Program-made: the position numbers and the translations under genes
Shown: in pieces, positions 17,664 through 25,387 of the stretch
How positions within the stretch are numbered: the first letter of the stretch is position 1
Layout: every line of letters starts with the position of its first letter
The notes under the pieces: generated by a model
What the model was told of the DNA's origin: nothing
Databases searched by the model: none
What the model saw: the letters and a program-made list of their open reading frames with translations, nothing else
Assembly: GCA_900299185.1 (NCBI GenBank)
Contig: OMIV01000055.1
Coordinates: 1-41,053 of the forward strand
Reading direction: 5' to 3'
From: Planctomycetaceae bacterium
GTDB taxonomy: Bacteria; Planctomycetota; Planctomycetia; Planctomycetales; Planctomycetaceae
DNA length: 41,053 nucleotides

Positions 17664-18040
17664 GAAATCTCCTCAGTGAGATGGGGCAGGGCGGCGTATT
17701 AGAGCCTTGAAGATCAGTCACCGCAGTCGGCTTTTCGGCTCTGAGAATGGCCGTGATTGCCTGCGGCAAACCACGTCTGATGCGGACGAAATCGCTCTTG
17801 AGAAGACGTCCGCAGAACCGATTCAATCCGCATCGACTGCGCGATGGCAGGCTATCGAGCACAAGCAGTTTGTCACGTCGGTCAGTTCTTAGCTCTGCCG
17901 TCCGAGACATTCGAGGCTCAAGTGCCTCCAACACAACGGATCTGACGGCTGTTGAGTTGGCTTATGACCTATTGATTAATCGCGGAACGTTGCAGTGACG
18001 CCGTTTCGACCAATCTGAACTCAACCCTGGGAGACGAATC
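17664..18040. other. Divergent intergenic region
   Basis: About 380 bases between the minus-strand asparagine-synthase-like gene and the plus-strand small gene. Promoters for both should be here but none is clear. The stretch TTGGCTTATGACCTATTGAT near 17957 is AT-richer than its surroundings. No credible open frame. Confidence 0.45.
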
Positions 18041-18235
18041 ATGGCGGCTACGATGACTCGTGAAATCACTATCCGACCGGCCAAGGACGAGCATGCTCCT
18101 CACTGGCGTCAGGTCGCGAGGTTCTCGACCGTTGAGAAGGCTGAAGCGACATTGGCCGAGCTGAAATCACATGGTGTCGACGCCGTGCTGTCGATGATTG
18201 ATGGCTTGTGTGTGTTGGCTCGCAACGAGGCTTAG
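18041..18235 (+). CDS. Small 64-residue SPOR/DUF2007-like protein
   Basis: A short gene with a good ribosome site (GGGAG ten bases before ATG 18041). The product begins MAATMTREITIRP and contains HWRQVARFSTVEKAEATLAE followed by LKSHGVDAVLSMIDGLCVLA. This beta-helix-beta outline, with an alternating 'eAe..l..L...Gi.a.v' pattern, resembles SPOR and DUF2007 ('putative signal-transducing protein') domains, but the match is by eye and weak. It has no signal peptide or membrane segment. It lies alone, 200 or more bases from any same-strand gene, and is followed by hairpins and repeats. The ribosome site and good codon-like composition support it as a real gene. Confidence 0.6.
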   Translation: MAATMTREITIRPAKDEHAPHWRQVARFSTVEKAEATLAELKSHGVDAVLSMIDGLCVLARNEA

Positions 18236-18253
18236 TGGCCAGTCGGAATTGAC

Positions 18254-18317
18254 GTGGAGCACGCTTTGTTGGTGCTTGAGACACACTCAACTCGCGCACT
18301 TTGAAAACGTACCCCAC
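18254..18317. repeat. GTGGAGCACG ... CCCAC element, copy 1
   Basis: Begins GTGGAGCACGCTTTGTTGGT and ends GCACTTTGAAAACGTACCCC followed by AC. Ends, length (64) and partial core agree with copy 2 at 18571-18633. Arms are inverted and contain 'CACGyTTyGTTGGTGC'-like and 'GTTTTCAA'-like palindromic cores, worn here. Confidence 0.6.
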
Positions 18318-18360
18318 GAAACACGCTCCATCGATTGGAGTCGTCGCAATGAAATCTTGG

Positions 18361-18395
18361 GGCGCTCATTGAGCGTCCCGCGGTCGTTGAGCGCC
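18361..18395. repeat. Hairpin GGCGCTCA / TGAGCGCC
   Basis: Eight perfectly paired bases at 18361-18368 and 18388-18395. A nested CGCTCA/TGAGCG pair at 18363-18375 competes with it. It may end the transcript of the small gene, but lacks a T-run. Confidence 0.35.
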
Positions 18396-18570
18396 AGTGC
18401 GTTCCGACTGTTCTTCGAGGTCCGAAGCACCGATCCGGTTGCCCGTGATGTTGTGGCGATCGGCAGATAGGCCCGCCGTCATTGGCCGCGCATCGGCCTG
18501 CTCTTACAACTCCGCCCCGCGTTGCTTTGTGGGGCGTGCAGTCGTCGCCTTGAGTTTGTAATCGAGTGAT

Positions 18571-18633
18571 GTGGAGCACGTTTCCAACGTGCTCGTTCTT
18601 AGAGTGTCGGGGCGTGTTGAAAATACGTCCCAC
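18571..18633. repeat. GTGGAGCACG ... CCCAC element, copy 2
   Basis: Begins GTGGAGCACGTTTCCAACGT, with a clear palindromic core GAGCACGTTTCCAACGTGCTC, and ends GGCGTGTTGAAAATACGTCC followed by CAC. It is better preserved than copy 1. Confidence 0.65.
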
Positions 18634-18736
18634 ACTAGGCTCACCGACTTGCAGCGCTGTAACGCACCCGCGAATTGAAGCAGTTCGAGCACGATGCTCT
18701 CACTGCTGGTTACGACCTCGAAGGAAGTTGAATCGC

Positions 18737-20203
18737 ATGTCTGAATCTGCCGCGACATCGCCAGAGTCCGGGCTTGCTGGTCGTCATCCAGCAGGCAGCC
18801 TGGGTGAGTTGCTGGCGGTCGCGCTGCCGTTGATCGCGAGTTCCGGGTCACAATGTTTGATGAATGTGACCGACCGGATCTTTCTGACATGGTACTCGCA
18901 AGAGTCGCTGGCGGCTGTCTTGCCGGCAGGCATGCTGCATTGGTCGCTCATCAGTTTGGCGTTCGGCATGTGTCAGTACGCCAACACGTTCGTGGCTCAA
19001 TACGAAGGCGCGAAGCAGACCGATCGAGTCGCGGCTTCGGTCTGGCAAGCGATCTACATCGCGATCGCAGCGGGAGCTTTGATGAGCACCGCTGGCTGGT
19101 ATGCGCAGTCGGCATTCAACTGGATCGGCCATGAAGCGGCTGTCGCTGTCGAAGAAGCGGAGTATTTTCGAGTACTCGCCTTTGGCTCGATCGCGCCGAT
19201 CTTGGGGACGGCGATGTCGACGTTCTTCAGCGGTCGAGGTCGAACGGCTGTTGTGATGTGGGTCAACCTGCTGGGAGCGATGACCAACGTCGTGTTGGAT
19301 TACGGTTTGATCTTTGGAGTTGGTCCATTTCCCGAGCTCGGCATTCAGGGTGCCGCGATTGCGACGGTGCTTGGAGGAGTCGCTCAGGTCGTGGCGTATT
19401 CGGTGCTGATATTCGGATCGAAGTCTCGCGCGACTTATGGCACGTGGGCGAATCGCGGCTGGGATGCGGATCTCATTCGTCGATTCTTGAAGTTCGGCTT
19501 TCCGGCTGGCTTGCACATGTTTGTGGATGTCGCCGGCTTTGCGATCTTCATGCTGTTGGTCGGCAAGCTCGGAAAGACCGAACTCGCTGCGACGAACTTG
19601 GCATTCAATCTGAACTCGTTGGCCTTCATCCCCATGCTGGGGCTGGGCATTGCGATCTCGACTCTCGTTGGTCATCGGATCGGTGAAGGGCGTCCCGAGC
19701 TGGCCATCAAGACTGTGTGGACCGCGTTCAAATTATCGAGCGGCTACATGATGACCTTTGCGGCCATCTATGTGCTGTTTCCCGCGCTGATCTTGCAGCC
19801 GTATTTGTGGAAGGCGAAAGGTGACCTCGTCGAGATGCAGGCGCTGCGAGAACAGATCGCGCTGCTATTGAGGTTCGTGGCCTTCTATAGCTTCTTTGAT
19901 GCGATGGCGATTGTGTTTGGATCGGCAGTGCGAGGCGCTGGAGATACCCGCTTCGCGTTGCTGTTCTCGTTCCTCAGTTGCTGGGCGTTGATGGTCGGCC
20001 CGACGTGGTGGCTGTGGCACTTTCACGGAGGCAGCTTGATGGGGAGTTGGTGGGCTTGCTCGGTTTATGTGCTGGTGCTGGGCTTGGGTTTCCTTGCTCG
20101 TTTCCAAGCGGGATATTGGAAGTCGATGAGTGTGATTGAGGCCGCTGCTGTCGAAACCAATGCCGAGCCCAATCCGGATGCCAAGCTGATTGAGCACATG
20201 TAG
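18737..20203 (+). CDS. MATE family multidrug/toxin efflux transporter
   Basis: A 488-residue integral membrane protein. ATG 18737 gives MSESAATSPES and has AAGGAAG about a dozen bases upstream; an upstream in-frame extension exists but has no ribosome site and runs into the repeat. Roughly twelve hydrophobic helices can be seen. MATE signatures include the first helix ELLAVALPLIASSGSQCLMN with VTDRIFLTWYS, AMSTFFSGRGRTAVVMWVNL and NVVLDYGLIFG, plus GIQGAAIATVLGG in the first half; the second half repeats the pattern (LAFNLNSLAFIPMLGLG, IVFGSAVRGAGDTRFALLF). MATE proteins exchange sodium or protons for cationic drugs and metabolites. The protein has no neighbouring regulator, so its substrate cannot be guessed. 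Confidence 0.9.
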   Translation: MSESAATSPESGLAGRHPAGSLGELLAVALPLIASSGSQCLMNVTDRIFLTWYSQESLAAVLPAGMLHWSLISLAFGMCQYANTFVAQYEGAKQTDRVAASVWQAIYIAIAAGALMSTAGWYAQSAFNWIGHEAAVAVEEAEYFRVLAFGSIAPILGTAMSTFFSGRGRTAVVMWVNLLGAMTNVVLDYGLIFGVGPFPELGIQGAAIATVLGGVAQVVAYSVLIFGSKSRATYGTWANRGWDADLIRRFLKFGFPAGLHMFVDVAGFAIFMLLVGKLGKTELAATNLAFNLNSLAFIPMLGLGIAISTLVGHRIGEGRPELAIKTVWTAFKLSSGYMMTFAAIYVLFPALILQPYLWKAKGDLVEMQALREQIALLLRFVAFYSFFDAMAIVFGSAVRGAGDTRFALLFSFLSCWALMVGPTWWLWHFHGGSLMGSWWACSVYVLVLGLGFLARFQAGYWKSMSVIEAAAVETNAEPNPDAKLIEHM

Positions 20204-20290
20204 CGGATAAGCTGCGACGATCGAGCCGCTCGAAGAATTGTCGCGAACGTTCGCCGTTGGGTTGCATGTGACGCTTGAGTGGCGTCGAAT

Positions 20291-20329
20291 GCCAGAGTTC
20301 TCGCCGCGGCGATGTGGTATCGCTCTGGC
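20291..20329 (+). promoter_or_regulatory. Stem-loop in leader of DUF1080 gene
   Basis: GCCAGAG at 20291-20297 pairs with CTCTGGC at 20323-20329; inside lies the perfect 12-base palindrome TCGCCGCGGCGA. It ends 25 bases before the start codon, so it could be a leader structure or an operator. Function is unknown. Confidence 0.3.
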
Positions 20330-20354
20330 TCCTTCGATACTGAAAGAGAGTGCT

Positions 20355-20981
20355 ATGAAGAAGTTGCTCGCGTTGTGCTTGCTGGGGTTGATGTCAGTCA
20401 GTTTGGCCGTTGCTGATGACAAGGAAGAAGGCTTCAAGACGATCTTCGACGGAAAGTCATTCGACGGCTGGAAGATCAACGAGAACAAAGACAGTTGGTC
20501 TCTTGAAGATGGCGCTTTCAAGGCCAAGGGTGACCGCAGCCATCTCTTCTATGTTGGCGACGATAAGCCCTTCGTGAACTTCGAATTGAAGGTCGACTGC
20601 AAGACGACTCAAGGTTCGAACGGTGGCATCTACTTCCACACTCAGTTCCAAGACAACGGCTGGCCGAAGTACGGCTACGAAGCTCAGGTCAACAACACTC
20701 ACGGCGACTGGCGCAAGACCGGCAGCCTCTACGCGGTGGAAGACGTCAAAGAGTCAGCGGCTCAAGACGATAAGTGGTGGACTCAGCACATCATCGTGAA
20801 GGGCAAGCAAATCACGATCAAAATCGATGGCAAGACCGTCGTCGATTATAAGGAGCCAGAGGGCAAAGTCGCAGGCAAGGACTTCACCCGCGTGCTCGAT
20901 AAGGGCACCTTCGCTCTGCAAGCTCACGATCCCAAGAGCGTGGTGTGGTTCAAGAACATCCGAGTGAAGCGTCTCGATTAG
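20355..20981 (+). CDS. Exported DUF1080 protein (3-keto-disaccharide hydrolase domain)
   Basis: A 208-residue protein beginning at ATG 20355 after GAGAG. Residues 1-20 ([20 protein letters not shown]) form a clean secretory signal. The rest is one DUF1080 domain: [73 protein letters not shown], and a closing [13 protein letters not shown]. This concanavalin-like domain is very common in planctomycetes; some members hydrolyse 3-keto-glycosides, but most are untested. It probably acts outside the cytoplasmic membrane on a sugar compound. A strong hairpin follows the gene, so it looks like a single-gene unit. Confidence 0.88.
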   Translation: MKKLLALCLLGLMSVSLAVADDKEEGFKTIFDGKSFDGWKINENKDSWSLEDGAFKAKGDRSHLFYVGDDKPFVNFELKVDCKTTQGSNGGIYFHTQFQDNGWPKYGYEAQVNNTHGDWRKTGSLYAVEDVKESAAQDDKWWTQHIIVKGKQITIKIDGKTVVDYKEPEGKVAGKDFTRVLDKGTFALQAHDPKSVVWFKNIRVKRLD

Positions 20982-21007
20982 TTCTCACGTCATCCACAAC
21001 TTGTGGA

Positions 21008-21105
21008 CGAGCAACGAGCCATCGTGGTCTGTTTGGTTTCTTTTGAGACCAAGCAGACCGCGTCGTTTCTCGGTTCATGCTCATGCAACGAGGCGTCGTT
21101 GCTCG
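21008..21105 (+). terminator. Nested hairpins after DUF1080 gene
   Basis: GGTCTGTTTGGTTTC at 21026-21040 pairs with GAGACCAAGCAGACC at 21045-21059 over 15 positions (two G-T wobbles) with a TTTT loop. An outer arm CGAGCAACGA at 21008-21017 is inverted as TCGTTGCTCG at 21096-21105. The stem is strong and lies 45 bases after the stop, fitting a terminator, though no T-run follows. Confidence 0.55.
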
Positions 21106-21206
21106 GATCATCTGACGCCTTTGTATTGACGGAGTTCACGACGCTCCGTTATCGATTTCTTCATTCTTTCACCGTCCGTTGTTGGTTGTTCCCAGGATAC
21201 GTCGCC

Positions 21207-21623
21207 GTGATTCGAACTGAGCCTTACCAAGTTTTGATCGCAGATGATGATGCCGGATTTCGAGATGTCTTGAAGGACATCTTCCAACCGTACTTCTCGC
21301 TCATTGAAGCGGTCTCGGGTGAAGAAGCTGTGGACTATGTCTCTCATGTGCGAGTCGACCTATTGGTGCTCGACATGAACATGGACGAGCTCACGGGACT
21401 GCAGACGATTCGACTTGTGAAGCGGATCGATTCGCATTTGCCCTGCATCTTGGTGACGGCAGATGCGACCGACCAATTGCGTCAAGAAGCCGAAGCCGCG
21501 GACGCTTGGTCCGTGTTGGCCAAGCCCGTTCGCAAGCTTGAGTTGCTGCAAACTGTGTCGACTGCGATCGGTTCCGCTTACGGTGACTCGTCGATATTGT
21601 CCGACCTGTCGTCGTTGAACTAA
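21207..21623 (+). CDS. Stand-alone response regulator (CheY-like receiver)
   Basis: A 138-residue single receiver domain. I choose GTG 21207, with AGGA about ten bases upstream, giving MIRTEPYQVLIADDDAG; the longer open frame to 21003 runs through the hairpin and is unlikely. Acidic pocket residues are Asp13-15, the phospho-acceptor is Asp56 (DLLVLDMNMDEL), the switch Thr84 (ILVTAD) and the conserved Lys106 (VLAKPV), all present. There is no output domain, so it must act by protein contact or pass on the phosphate. A histidine kinase is not in the window. The next gene, 129 bases downstream on the same strand, is an FHA protein; shared signalling is plausible but not shown. Confidence 0.85.
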   Translation: MIRTEPYQVLIADDDAGFRDVLKDIFQPYFSLIEAVSGEEAVDYVSHVRVDLLVLDMNMDELTGLQTIRLVKRIDSHLPCILVTADATDQLRQEAEAADAWSVLAKPVRKLELLQTVSTAIGSAYGDSSILSDLSSLN

Positions 21624-21752
21624 CAGCTTTCGGGCAGCGAGTGGGCAGGCCGCTAAAAGAAGCTGGTGATCCTGGCGACGTGCTCTCGGCCTCGTCTCGT
21701 CGGAAGCGTTGCCCACTCACCTGATCCAACGAAAACGAAAGATTCGCTCGAC

Positions 21753-22427
21753 ATGGCTCTGCTGACATTCCAGATCTTGGAAGGCATGGAGCGCGGGCAG
21801 GTGCTCTCGGACTTGCAGCCACCGATCACCATCGGACGCGAAGAAGACAACGCCATTCAATTGAATGACGAACGAGTTAGCCGCTTTCACGCCAAGATCC
21901 AAGAGAATGGTAGTCGCATCATTCTGACGGACCTCGAAAGTACGAACGGCACCCGCGTTAATGGGCACCCCGTCAAAGTCCATGTGCTGCAATTGGGCGA
22001 TCAAGTTTCCATTGGCCGCAGCTTGTTGCTCTACGGAAGTGCCAGTGAGATCGAGCAAGAAGTTCGTAAGCACGTCAGCGATATCGGTAATCAGACTCCG
22101 GGTGGCACGGTCGATGTCTCGAAGGTCATGCAGAATCCCGCCGATGTGCGTCGAGACGATGACGAAGAAATCTCGCGGCTGTTTCCGCTTGGTGTTCCTG
22201 AATTGCCCGTGAAGCTCAGCGGTCTTCAAGTCGCACAACTGACCGACCTGCTGGCGCATTGCCATGACCGAGTCACCTCAATTGTCAGCTCGGCCAAGCT
22301 TCAAGATGACGCGCCGGCACGGTATGTTGAAATCGACAACCGAGCGTGGCAGCGGCTGCTCCGCCTGCAAATGGATCTGGCGACTTACCTGAAGAAGCTC
22401 GGTGATCCCAACGCAAACGGCGACTAA
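21753..22427 (+). CDS. FHA domain protein
   Basis: A 224-residue protein. ATG 21753 gives MALLTFQILEGMERGQVL; the ribosome site is weak (GAAAG region). The forkhead-associated domain spans about residues 4-95 with its phosphothreonine-binding set: GRE at 28-30, SRFH at 43-46, STNGT at 63-67 and VNG following. Such domains bind phosphothreonine peptides, usually from Ser/Thr kinases, which planctomycetes have in large numbers; none is in the window. Residues 100-224 are mostly helical (LPVKLSGLQVAQLTDLLAHC and AWQRLLRLQMDLATYLKKLG) and match nothing I recognise. It has no signal or membrane helix. It follows the response regulator and faces the M81 gene. Confidence 0.85.
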   Translation: MALLTFQILEGMERGQVLSDLQPPITIGREEDNAIQLNDERVSRFHAKIQENGSRIILTDLESTNGTRVNGHPVKVHVLQLGDQVSIGRSLLLYGSASEIEQEVRKHVSDIGNQTPGGTVDVSKVMQNPADVRRDDDEEISRLFPLGVPELPVKLSGLQVAQLTDLLAHCHDRVTSIVSSAKLQDDAPARYVEIDNRAWQRLLRLQMDLATYLKKLGDPNANGD

Positions 22428-22572
22428 CCCGGGAGTGCTCCGGTTGCGACGGAGCCCTCAACTCTGCGGCCAGTTGATCGCCGTAAAGCTATCGCTCGAC
22501 CGTGACCGTCCGCCTCGATCGGCCTCAACTCTTTCCGTTGGCCTTCATCGCCGCGCTGCCGAGTCGTTTTTA

Positions 22573-24096
22573 TTACTGCCTCTTAGCTGCAGACGTGAAG
22601 GCATTGCCGAACCCAGAGTGATCCAGAGGGTAGATCGGCCGTCGCACCTTGCGGTAATCGAACGTGGCGAAGTCCGGTCGATGAATGCCGGGCGTGTCGG
22701 CGTCAAAGATGTGAGCTGCGATCGGCCCGAAGTGGGCTCGGAAGTGAACCGCGCTCTTCAGGACCGCCAGCTTTCGATCGGCAGGATCGGCTCCCGCGAT
22801 CTTCAGCAGTTCGGTGTCCCAGGTCTGACGTCGCTGCGTCGAGACCACGATCTCAACGCAGCCCACAACCAATGTCGCGGTGGGACCGCGGTTATCTTCG
22901 ACTCCGTGATTCATGGGACCGCGATAGCGGAAGCGACCGTCGCACAACGCTTTCACATAAGCTTTGGTTATGACGGGCTCGCCATGCAGACGATTGCATT
23001 TCGCTCCGATCTTGGCGTCGATTGTTGCGCCCACCCCGGCTGCATGAGCTTGAGCTGCCGTTTCTGGATCGAACAACACTCCCACGACAGCGCCTTCGAA
23101 GTTGGCATCGATCAACGCTCGCAGCGCAACCGTTCCATCTGCCGGTGCTCCGCCGCCGGGGTTGTCAGAGCCATCTGCGAACACAATCAGTCCGTCGTCG
23201 GGATGCTGTCGCGCGAACGCGATGACGTCTTCAATCTTCGTGAGCTTCGGCTGCAGCTCGTCGCGAATCTCCCATAACCAACTCGCGAGTTCGTCGGCCT
23301 TTCGTTCGGCTAAGGCTCGATCGTTATCGGCAGTCACCAGAATCGAGACGCCAGCATCCTTGATGTCGGCAAACGGGAAGCCCATCGAAACCGTTGCCGT
23401 TAAGACGCCCGGCTCTCGTTCCATCTGGAAGACGCGCTGCATCAAGGACTGCATCGGTTCGCGCAGCGTGCATTGCATCGGTGGCATCGTCAGCAGTGGC
23501 AACTGGCGGTAAGCCTGCACGGGCTGCACTTCGCCACGAATCATGCGAGCCAGCAGCAGCGCGGCTTCGTGTCCTCGTTCGCCCATGTCGACATGGGGGT
23601 AAGTATCAAAGCCGATGATGACGTTGCTTAACTCCGCCATGCGAGCCGTGATGTTGGCGTGCAGATCCAGCGTCGTGACGATCGGCATGTCGGGACCAAC
23701 GGCGTCTCTGACAGCGGCGAGGAAGGCGCCCTCTGCGTCATCATGTTGCTCTGTGACCATTGCTCCGTGCAGATCGAGCAACAATCCATCGACCGGGCCT
23801 GCTTGCTGCAGTCGATCCAGGAACCGCCCCAAAAGCATGTCAAAAGCAGCTTGCTCAACGATGCCCGAAGGTTGAGCTTTCGCGCAGAGCAGTGGAACAA
23901 GTTCTACACCAGCCGCTTCGGCTCCCGAGATGTAGCCACCATGAATCGCTCCGGTACCGCGATAACGTTTGAAGACGGTTTGTCCGCCAGCGATCTCGGG
24001 GCCGCAGTTGCTGTCGCGAACAAAGTCTGCCAACCGAGTCGGCATGTTGGTGAAGGTATTGGTTTCGTGCTGAATTCCGCCGCTGGCAATTCTCAT
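22573..24096 (-). CDS. M81 family metallopeptidase (MlrC/microcystinase C-like)
   Basis: A 507-residue protein starting at ATG 24096 (AAGG about nine bases before). The N-terminus MRIASGGIQHETNTF is the hallmark of the family. Likely zinc ligands are Asp144 and His146 in TTLDLHANIT and His168 in DTYPHVDM; the D-x-H plus H-22-later pattern is that of MlrC. A second DLHGA motif lies at 108-112, and FADGSDNPGGGAPADGT marks the start of the C-terminal MlrC domain. No signal peptide, so it is cytoplasmic. MlrC degrades linearised microcystin in sphingomonads, but most members probably act on other peptides or amides, so the name should not be taken as function. It is convergent with the FHA gene. 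Confidence 0.88.
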   Translation of the reverse strand: MRIASGGIQHETNTFTNMPTRLADFVRDSNCGPEIAGGQTVFKRYRGTGAIHGGYISGAEAAGVELVPLLCAKAQPSGIVEQAAFDMLLGRFLDRLQQAGPVDGLLLDLHGAMVTEQHDDAEGAFLAAVRDAVGPDMPIVTTLDLHANITARMAELSNVIIGFDTYPHVDMGERGHEAALLLARMIRGEVQPVQAYRQLPLLTMPPMQCTLREPMQSLMQRVFQMEREPGVLTATVSMGFPFADIKDAGVSILVTADNDRALAERKADELASWLWEIRDELQPKLTKIEDVIAFARQHPDDGLIVFADGSDNPGGGAPADGTVALRALIDANFEGAVVGVLFDPETAAQAHAAGVGATIDAKIGAKCNRLHGEPVITKAYVKALCDGRFRYRGPMNHGVEDNRGPTATLVVGCVEIVVSTQRRQTWDTELLKIAGADPADRKLAVLKSAVHFRAHFGPIAAHIFDADTPGIHRPDFATFDYRKVRRPIYPLDHSGFGNAFTSAAKRQ

Positions 24097-24462
24097 GAGA
24101 TACCTTCGCAGGTGTGTGGTGTTTGATGCGCGACCGGTCTTACGGTCATTGTCGGCGGATGTAGTGCGTTCCCGGCTGAGATGGAACCTATCTCGATAAC
24201 ACTTTGCGCTGCGGCCAGAGATCTCGCACCGAACTACGAGCCCCGCGTCACTTGCTGCCGCGACCGCTGCTTCGCCGATGTCGTGTGGAGAGTGATCGGC
24301 TTCTTTTTCGAGTGTGCTGCGATATCACACGCTGAGCATTCAGGATGTTGCGTTGTGACGGTCGTTATCGTCGCTGCGACCACATTGCTCTGAGGTTCGC
24401 ATCGCCAATCAAGCCTCAATGCTTTGCATTCGAACTCGCCCCGTTTACGAGGAATCTGAGTC
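24097..24462. other. Divergent intergenic region
   Basis: About 370 bases between divergent genes, presumably with promoters for each. A small inverted pair GAGATGG/CTATCTC lies near 24178-24194. I see no gene, repeat copy or clear promoter here; the end carries the GAGGAATC ribosome site of the next gene. Confidence 0.45.
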
Positions 24463-25260
24463 ATGACGACTTTGAATCGAAACCTACTTCAATCCTCGCG
24501 AGATGTGCGCGCCGCGTGTCGAACGGGCCAACTCACAGGGCAGACATCGGGACTGGCTGGTCGCTTCGCTCAGGCGAATTTGGTCGTCTTACCTCAAGCT
24601 GATGCCTTCGACTTCTTGCTGTTCTGCAAACGCAATCCGCAACCTTGCCCGGTGCTAGAAGTCACCGCGCCTGGCAGTCCAACTCCGACGAAGACCGCTC
24701 CTGACGCTGATCTCCGTACCGACTTACCAAGCTATCGTGTGTGGAAGAACGGCAAGCTTGTGGCCGAGCCCACCGACATCACGAGCTACTGGCGAGACGA
24801 TCTCGTCAGCTTCTTGATTGGTTGCTCGTTCTCTTTCGAAGCCGGGTTGTTGGCGGCTGGCATTCCTGTGCGTCACATCGAATTGGGACGCAACGTTCCG
24901 ATGTTTCGCACGAGCATCCCTTGCGAACCGGCGGGCAAGTTTCATGGGCCGCTGGTTGTTTCGATGAGACCACTCAAACCCGCGGACGTCATTCGAGCCG
25001 TGCAGATCACTTCTCAGTTTCCCGACGTGCATGGCGCTCCGGTCCATTTGGGCTTTCCGGAGCAGATCGGCATCAACGACATCAGTCGCCCCGACTTCGG
25101 AGACGCCGTGCCCATCGAACCAGGCGAACTGCCGGTCTTCTGGGCTTGCGGCGTGACTCCTCAAGCAGCGGTGATGGCTGCCAAACCCGAGTTCGTGATC
25201 ACTCACAGTCCCGGTTGCATGTTTGTGACAGACATCGAAAACGAGTCACTGCGTCGGTAA
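24463..25260 (+). CDS. DUF1445 family putative hydro-lyase
   Basis: A 265-residue protein, the standard length of the DUF1445 (YcsI-like) family. ATG 24463 has GAGGA about ten bases upstream. Family landmarks are [19 protein letters not shown], the conserved CSFSFE at 121-126, GRNVPMFRT at 142-150 with [20 protein letters not shown], and the C-terminal [15 protein letters not shown] and [13 protein letters not shown]. The family is labelled 'putative hydro-lyase', and the same domain is found in the animal mitochondrial D-glutamate cyclase protein, so a role with D-amino or hydroxy acids is possible. In other genomes it often sits beside 5-oxoprolinase or LamB/YcsF genes; none is here. It meets the DUF1501 gene tail to tail. 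Confidence 0.83.
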   Translation: MTTLNRNLLQSSRDVRAACRTGQLTGQTSGLAGRFAQANLVVLPQADAFDFLLFCKRNPQPCPVLEVTAPGSPTPTKTAPDADLRTDLPSYRVWKNGKLVAEPTDITSYWRDDLVSFLIGCSFSFEAGLLAAGIPVRHIELGRNVPMFRTSIPCEPAGKFHGPLVVSMRPLKPADVIRAVQITSQFPDVHGAPVHLGFPEQIGINDISRPDFGDAVPIEPGELPVFWACGVTPQAAVMAAKPEFVITHSPGCMFVTDIENESLRR

Positions 25261-25267
25261 TTGCGAC

Positions 25268-25369
25268 GGGGTCAGGCACTTCGGAAATTCGGAATTGGGC
25301 AGATAAACGTTGTCCTAATAACGAGGGACTTCTGCTGCCCAATTCGGAATTTCCGAAGTGCCTGACCCC
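25268..25369. repeat. 102-base inverted repeat with GGGGTCAGGCACTTC ends
   Basis: The 35-base arm starting GGGGTCAGGCACTTCGGAAA at 25268 is inverted at 25335-25369, ending AGTGCCTGACCCC; only one position fails to pair. The loop is about 32 bases. It lies between two convergent stops, seven bases after one and 19 before the other, so it may also terminate both. GTGCCTGACCCC-type ends are typical of REP-like elements moved by REP-associated transposases. Confidence 0.7.
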
Positions 25370-25387
25370 TCTTCTTTGCCGCGGTAT

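Larger units (their letters stand above)
18236..18736. other. Repeat-rich intergenic region before MATE gene
   Basis: About 500 bases between two plus-strand genes. It contains two copies of a GTGGAGCACG ... CCCAC element, 254 bases apart from end to start, and a GGCGCTCA/TGAGCGCC hairpin between them. No coding frame of note; the last 20 bases carry the AAGGAAG ribosome site of the MATE gene. Confidence 0.6.

Noticed and set aside
18848-19675. 275-residue minus-strand frame over the MATE gene
   Set aside because: Opposite strand of a membrane protein gene; composition rich in Arg, His and Gln is typical of such shadows.
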